NCBI RefSeq assembly: GCF_002733955.1
Contig: NZ_NVXQ01000012.1
Coordinates: 1-47,396, forward strand
Source of the DNA: Hoeflea sp.
Lineage (GTDB): Bacteria; Pseudomonadota; Alphaproteobacteria; Rhizobiales; Rhizobiaceae
Direction of reading: 5' to 3'
DNA: 47,396 nt
Below the pieces are notes generated by a model. The model was not told the origin of the DNA. It made no database searches and saw nothing but the letters and a program-made list of their open reading frames with translations. This document shows positions 44,232 to 47,396 of this stretch, piece after piece. Position 1 is the stretch's first letter; the number at the start of each line of letters is the position of its first letter. The position numbers were made by a program, and so were the translations under genes.

Positions 44232-45094
44232 GCGTGCGCCCTCCCCAGAAGGCCCTGCGGCCGCATGGCCAGGAGAATGATCACCAGCGCGTAGAAGGCG
44301 ATGGTGGACACGTCGGGCACGAGGTAACGGGTTGCGGTTTCCAGAAGGCCCAGCCCGAGTGCCGCGATGAAGGATCCGGCGATGGAGCCCATGCCACCGA
44401 CCGCCACCACGATCAGGAACAGCACCATGTAGCGGACCGGGTAATAGGCATCGATCGGCAGGATTTCAGCGCCGAGGATACCGCCCAGCGCGGCAAAGCC
44501 CGCACCGAGGCCAAAGGCAGCCATAAAGATCCAGTCGGTGTCGATGCCGAGCGCCGAGGCGGTGCTGCGGTTGTCGACGGCGGCGCGCAGGCGGATGCCG
44601 AACAGGGTCTTGTCCAATAACAGCCAAAGGCCGAGGATGGAGGCAAACCCGACCGCGATCACCACCAGGCGATGCACCGGCAGCGTCCGGAAGCCGAGAT
44701 CGACACTCTGCTTCAGGCTGTCGGGCAAGGGAATGCTGAGCAGGGACGAGCCCTGCCAGAGGTTGACCGAGGCGATCATCAGGAACGTCAGGCCGATGGT
44801 GGCCAGCACCTGCTGCAGATCGCCGAAATCATAGATCCGGCGGAAGATGACCCGCTCGAGCGGCAGCGAGACGATGACCGTGACCAGCACTGCAAGCACC
44901 GCCGCCGGCCAGAACGGCATGCCGTTCTCCTGCGCCAGCCAGTGCGCGAAGGTGCCGCCAAGCAGCGCAAAGCCGCCATGGGCGAGGTTGACCACCCGCA
45001 TCAGCCCCATGGTGATCGAGAGCCCGACGGAGATCATGAAGAGGATCATCCCGTAGGCGATCCCGTCCACGGCAATATTGAGAAAAAGTGTCAT
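44228..45094 (-). CDS. livH: LIV-type ABC transporter permease, LivH
   Basis: 288 residues, about eight membrane helices, starting with the family pattern IAVDGIAYGMILFMISVGLS and MRVVNLAHGGFALLGG. Seventy-two bases after livK, with a strong hairpin in that gap; overlaps livM by 4 bases. Confidence 0.95.
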   Translation of the reverse strand: MTLFLNIAVDGIAYGMILFMISVGLSITMGLMRVVNLAHGGFALLGGTFAHWLAQENGMPFWPAAVLAVLVTVIVSLPLERVIFRRIYDFGDLQQVLATIGLTFLMIASVNLWQGSSLLSIPLPDSLKQSVDLGFRTLPVHRLVVIAVGFASILGLWLLLDKTLFGIRLRAAVDNRSTASALGIDTDWIFMAAFGLGAGFAALGGILGAEILPIDAYYPVRYMVLFLIVVAVGGMGSIAGSFIAALGLGLLETATRYLVPDVSTIAFYALVIILLAMRPQGLLGRAHA

Positions 45095-45118
45095 TGGACC
45101 TGTCCGCGCCGGAAGGAT

Positions 45119-45143
45119 CCGGGCCGGAATAGCTCCGACCCGG
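45119..45143 (-). promoter_or_regulatory. stem-loop between livK and livH
   Basis: In the transcript CCGGGUCGGA pairs with UCCGGCCCGG (10 pairs including one U-G) around GCUAU. It has no T run, so it more likely protects the livK message or trims read-through than ends it. Such hairpins are common after binding-protein genes made in excess. Confidence 0.5.
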
Positions 45144-45166
45144 GACTAAGGATGCGAAGGTCGGGC

Positions 45167-46333
45167 TTACTGGTCCCAGCCCAGATCGCCGACGGTGGCG
45201 ATCACGCCCTTCTCGCGGTTGACCAGCAGACCGGAGTCGGCATCGCGCTCGACTTCGCGGATATAGACATTCTGGATCACGGTGCGGGTCTCGGGGTCCA
45301 TGGTCAGCGGGCCGCGCGGGCTTTCCCACTCGAGGCCGAGTGCCGATTTGACCGCTGCAGGGCCGTCGCTGCCGGCGGCCGCCACCATCTGGTAGATCAG
45401 GTGGGTGCCGTCATAGGCGCCAACGGAGGCCCAGTTGGCGACAGCGTCGGGGAACAGCTCCACAAGCTTGGCCTTGAACGCGGCGTTGGCCTCGGAGTCG
45501 TGTGCACCGGAATAGTGATAGGCGGTGCTCAGGCCGAGCGCCTCGTCACCAAGTCCCTGCAAATTGACCTCTTCGGTCTCGGCGGTGCCGAGGAACTTGA
45601 TGCCTTCGGCAGCAAGGCCGTTTTCATTGTAGGTCTTGGTGTAGGTAAAGGTCGGCGGGCCGCCCGGCAGGAAGGTGAACAGCGCATCGGGCGACTGCTC
45701 GCGCACGCTCTGGATGAAAGGCGTGAAGTCTGTGGTCGACAGCGGCATCCTGATCTGGTCCAGAACCTGGCCACCCTTGGCCTCGAAGGCAGCCTTGAAC
45801 GCCTTTTCGGCATCGATGCCGGGGCCGTAATCGGTGACGGTGGTCACCGCCGTGCGCATGCCCTGGTCATAGGCCCATTCGGCAAGCGGCGCCGTCACCT
45901 GCCACAGCGTGTAGCTGGTGCGCAGGAAGAACTCGCTTCCCGAGTTGATCGACGATGTCGCGGCGTTGAAGATCACGGTCGGTGTCTGGCTCTGCTCGAT
46001 CAGCGGCGCGACAGCAAAGGCATTCGGCGTGAAGGTGAAGCCGGCGAGATAATCCACCTGGTCGCGGATCAGCAGCTCCTGCGCAAGGCTGCGCGACTGG
46101 TCGGGGTTCGGACCGCCGACATCCTTGTAGATGAACTCGATCTCGTGATCGCCGGCCGAGGTACCGTTCTGCGCCACATAGGTTTCGATGGCTTGCTGAT
46201 ACTGCTTGCCGTAGATGGCGAAGGGGCCGGAAAACGGCGCGATGACGCCGACCTTGATGGTTTCCGCCAGCGCCACGCCCGGCACTGCTGAAGTGATTGC
46301 AGCCACCAGTGCCACAGAGAAAATCTGTTTCAT
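45167..46333 (-). CDS. livK: LIV-type ABC transporter substrate-binding protein
   Basis: 388 residues from ATG 46333, giving signal peptide MKQIFSVALVAAITSAVPG to ALA (about 1-23); a start 24 bases upstream would spoil it. Type I periplasmic binding fold (IKVGVIAPFSGPFAIYGKQ). Relatives in R. palustris bind benzoates and cinnamates as well as amino acids; the neighbouring P450 favours an aromatic acid, but the ligand is unproved. First gene of the nine-gene operon. Confidence 0.94.
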   Translation of the reverse strand: MKQIFSVALVAAITSAVPGVALAETIKVGVIAPFSGPFAIYGKQYQQAIETYVAQNGTSAGDHEIEFIYKDVGGPNPDQSRSLAQELLIRDQVDYLAGFTFTPNAFAVAPLIEQSQTPTVIFNAATSSINSGSEFFLRTSYTLWQVTAPLAEWAYDQGMRTAVTTVTDYGPGIDAEKAFKAAFEAKGGQVLDQIRMPLSTTDFTPFIQSVREQSPDALFTFLPGGPPTFTYTKTYNENGLAAEGIKFLGTAETEEVNLQGLGDEALGLSTAYHYSGAHDSEANAAFKAKLVELFPDAVANWASVGAYDGTHLIYQMVAAAGSDGPAAVKSALGLEWESPRGPLTMDPETRTVIQNVYIREVERDADSGLLVNREKGVIATVGDLGWDQ

Positions 46334-46376
46334 GCTATCCTCCCAGATTGCTGACACTCCCTCCCAGGAATGCGGA

Positions 46377-46390
46377 GTTGATTTATCAAC
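46377..46390. promoter_or_regulatory. palindromic operator O2, near +1
   Basis: GTTGATTTATCAAC: 6-bp perfect half-sites with a TT spacer. It covers the predicted start of the livK transcript, a classic repressor position, and matches O1 except for two symmetric changes. Confidence 0.7.
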
Positions 46391-46397
46391 TGACTGA

Positions 46398-46425
46398 ATA
46401 TTAGTGGACCGTGTTGACTTGTCAA
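46398..46425 (-). promoter_or_regulatory. sigma70-like promoter of the livK-marR operon
   Basis: On the minus strand TTGACA (46425-46420), 16-base spacer, TAATAT (46403-46398): near-perfect -35 and -10. Transcription is predicted to begin near 46391, giving a leader of about 58 bases before livK. Confidence 0.75.
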
Positions 46426-46426
46426 C
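46413..46426. promoter_or_regulatory. palindromic operator O1, over the -35 box
   Basis: GTTGACTTGTCAAC: perfect 6-bp half-sites with a TT spacer, covering the -35 hexamer. Centre-to-centre distance to O2 is 36 bases. The TTGA-N4-TCAA core is typical of MarR-family operators, and a marR gene closes the operon. Confidence 0.7.
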
Positions 46427-46497
46427 TCATGAGGAGAGCGAAATCCGCCATTCCCTGACCCGGTACACAAAAGCCGACCTGGATTCATAGCCTAAAC

Positions 46498-46522
46498 GCA
46501 AAAAGCACCCTTTATGGGCGCT
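46498..46522 (-). terminator. rho-independent terminator downstream of the tRNA-like remnant
   Basis: On the minus strand AGCGCCC pairs with GGGTGCT (one G-U) around ATAAA, followed by TTTTTGC. No complete gene lies upstream of it on this strand, which suggests it served the gene whose end survives at 46556-46568. Confidence 0.65.
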
Positions 46523-46555
46523 GGCTGAATATATTACCTGATAATCTGGGGAATT

Positions 46556-46568
46556 TGGTTGCGGGGGC
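46556..46568 (-). pseudogene. possible 3'-end remnant of tRNA-fMet
   Basis: TGGTTGCGGGGGC read on the minus strand is GCCCCCGCAACCA, identical to the acceptor stem plus CCA of initiator tRNA as known from E. coli. The T-loop that should follow is missing (ATTACAC instead of ATTTGAA). A terminator follows at the proper side. Thirteen bases could be chance. Confidence 0.35.
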
Positions 46569-46767
46569 GTGATTACACAGAGGCTTGTGGTATAATCTTA
46601 ATTGGGACTCGCCCTGGAAAGACTCTATTGCTCTAAAACACATTTGGCTCCAATTGGGTCAAAACCGGCTCGGCTCTAACGGGCCCAACTGTCGCATTAC
46701 TAATTGGCTGCTATGGTGGCGTCGCCTTAACCGAGCACAGCGCGCGATCATCGCCTGGGCATGAATT

Positions 46768-47396
46768 TCAGGCTTTGAACGACAAGGCGATCTCACGCCA
46801 AGTGCTGCTGGCGTGGGCGCGGAGTTGGCGATGATCGGTAGCGGTCATGTGTTTTCTATAAAGATGGAAAAGATTGGCAACATGGCAGTGGGTTGAGACG
46901 AAACGCTGGCATTGCTGTGCCGACTTGAACCGCACCATGCATTTCTTTCGTCGTCGCACGGGAAGGTGAGAATTCTCGACCCGGTTGTTGAGCCCTTTGT
47001 GTAATCGATGCTCGATACCCGGCATGAGCTGCCGCTTTGCAGCAAAGTAAGAGCGCGGCTTGTCTGTAACCATCACGAGTGGCGTGACGCCCTGGCTTTT
47101 CAGCAGTTTTCGCATCAGCCGGAGAGCGGTTCCCTTGTTTCTACGGCTTTGCAGCAGGGCATCGAGAACGTAACCGCTGGCATCGACGGCGCGCCACAGC
47201 CAGTATTTCTTTCCCTCTATGGACACGACCATCTCATCAAGATGTCATTTGTCAGCAAAATTGCCGCAGGACTGCCGACGAAGTTGAAGGGCGAACTTCA
47301 GGCCGAATTTCCTCGCCCATTCGGCAAAAGTCTGAAAAGACACCTCGATCCCACGCTCGGTAAGCAGGTCTTCAACGTCGCGCAGGCTCGGCGGAA
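46768..47396 (-). pseudogene. IS6-family transposase with an internal stop
   Basis: A DDE transposase of the IS6/IS26 family. In one frame the reading runs from the window edge (SLRDVEDLLTERGIEVSF) through to the stop at 46768, broken by TGA at 47245-47247 where relatives have Trp (DK-W-HLDEMVV). The catalytic Asp (HLDE), Asp (VTDKPRSY) and Glu (NNRVENSH) all survive. A restart at ATG 47232 would lose the first Asp. The N-terminal part lies beyond base 47396. Confidence 0.85.
46768..47396 (-). mobile_element. partial IS6-family insertion sequence
   Basis: At least the transposase-coding part of an IS6-type element; the left end lies somewhere between about 46569 and 46767 and the right end outside the window. 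I could not identify terminal inverted repeats. It borders the P450 operon and the tRNA-like remnant. Confidence 0.7.

Larger units (their letters stand above)
46427..46767. other. intergenic region between the livK promoter and the IS6 remnant
   Basis: Holds the minus-strand terminator at 46498-46522 and the tRNA-like 13-mer at 46556-46568. From about 46569 to the transposase stop I see no gene; a TATAAT occurs near 46591. The insertion-sequence end was not found. Confidence 0.5.

Noticed and set aside
44672-46291. 539-codon plus-strand frame opposite livH/livK
   Set aside because: Antisense to two well-supported genes in a GC-rich genome; composition is His/Arg/Gln-rich as expected of a shadow frame.
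1-47396. CRISPR array, rRNA genes or intact tRNA genes
   Set aside because: No regularly spaced short repeats and no complete tRNA cloverleaf or rRNA sequence was noticed; the only tRNA-like sequence is the short 3' remnant at 46556-46568.

Overview
The window reads as chromosome of an alphaproteobacterium of the order Hyphomicrobiales, most like Rhizobiaceae. Gene order follows the Sinorhizobium meliloti flagellar/chemotaxis region almost gene for gene, including the lineage-specific VisN/VisR, MotE, CheS, CheT and DUF1217 genes. The genus cannot be fixed from this window; a marine Hoeflea-like organism is only a guess.

Layout. (1) 1-3154: three minus-strand flagellin genes in tandem, the first cut by the window edge; the second and third are a recent ~1.2-kb duplication that includes leader and terminator. 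(2) 3155-13018, minus strand: DUF1217 gene, flgF, fliI, a conserved orf, then flgB-flgC-fliE-flgG-flgA-flgI-motE-flgH-fliL-fliP, mostly with 4-base overlaps. (3) 13223-18413, plus strand: motA-fliM-fliN-fliG-flhB-orf (stator, C-ring switch, export gate). (4) 18624-20053, minus: visN-visR, LuxR-type master regulators. (5) 20690-30829, minus: a cytosolic protoglobin chemoreceptor, cheS-cheY1-cheA-cheW-cheR-cheB-cheY2-cheD-cheT, then fliF. (6) 31574-38132, minus: a seven-gene iron operon: Cys-rich protein, imelysin, bacterioferritin-associated ferredoxin, bacterioferritin, di-heme DUF1111 protein, second imelysin, Tat-exported DUF1513 protein. A near-consensus Irr box lies upstream. (7) 38568-46333, minus: a nine-gene operon: LIV-type ABC importer (livK-H-M-G-F), CYP199-like cytochrome P450, [2Fe-2S] ferredoxin, FAD-dependent ferredoxin reductase and a MarR regulator, with a sigma70-like promoter flanked by twin palindromes. 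(8) 46440-47396: a possible tRNA-fMet 3'-end remnant with its terminator, and a broken IS6-family transposase running off the window.

Regions 1-5 form one motility module: VisN/VisR at the top of the hierarchy, a CheA two-regulator (CheY1/CheY2) pathway with CheS as CheY1-sink helper and CheT as a CheZ-like candidate, and the hook-basal-body, switch, export and filament parts. Region 6 links periplasmic iron handling to cytosolic iron storage. Region 7 looks like a self-contained import-and-oxidise unit, probably for a para-substituted aromatic acid, controlled by its own last gene.

Most notable leads: a hairpin pairing the ribosome-binding site in all three flagellin leaders; a chemoreceptor protoglobin with Arg in place of the proximal heme His; a shared acidic-FF tail on CheD and CheT; the Irr-box iron operon headed by an unrecognised eight-Cys protein; and the MarR/P450/ABC operon with paired operators.
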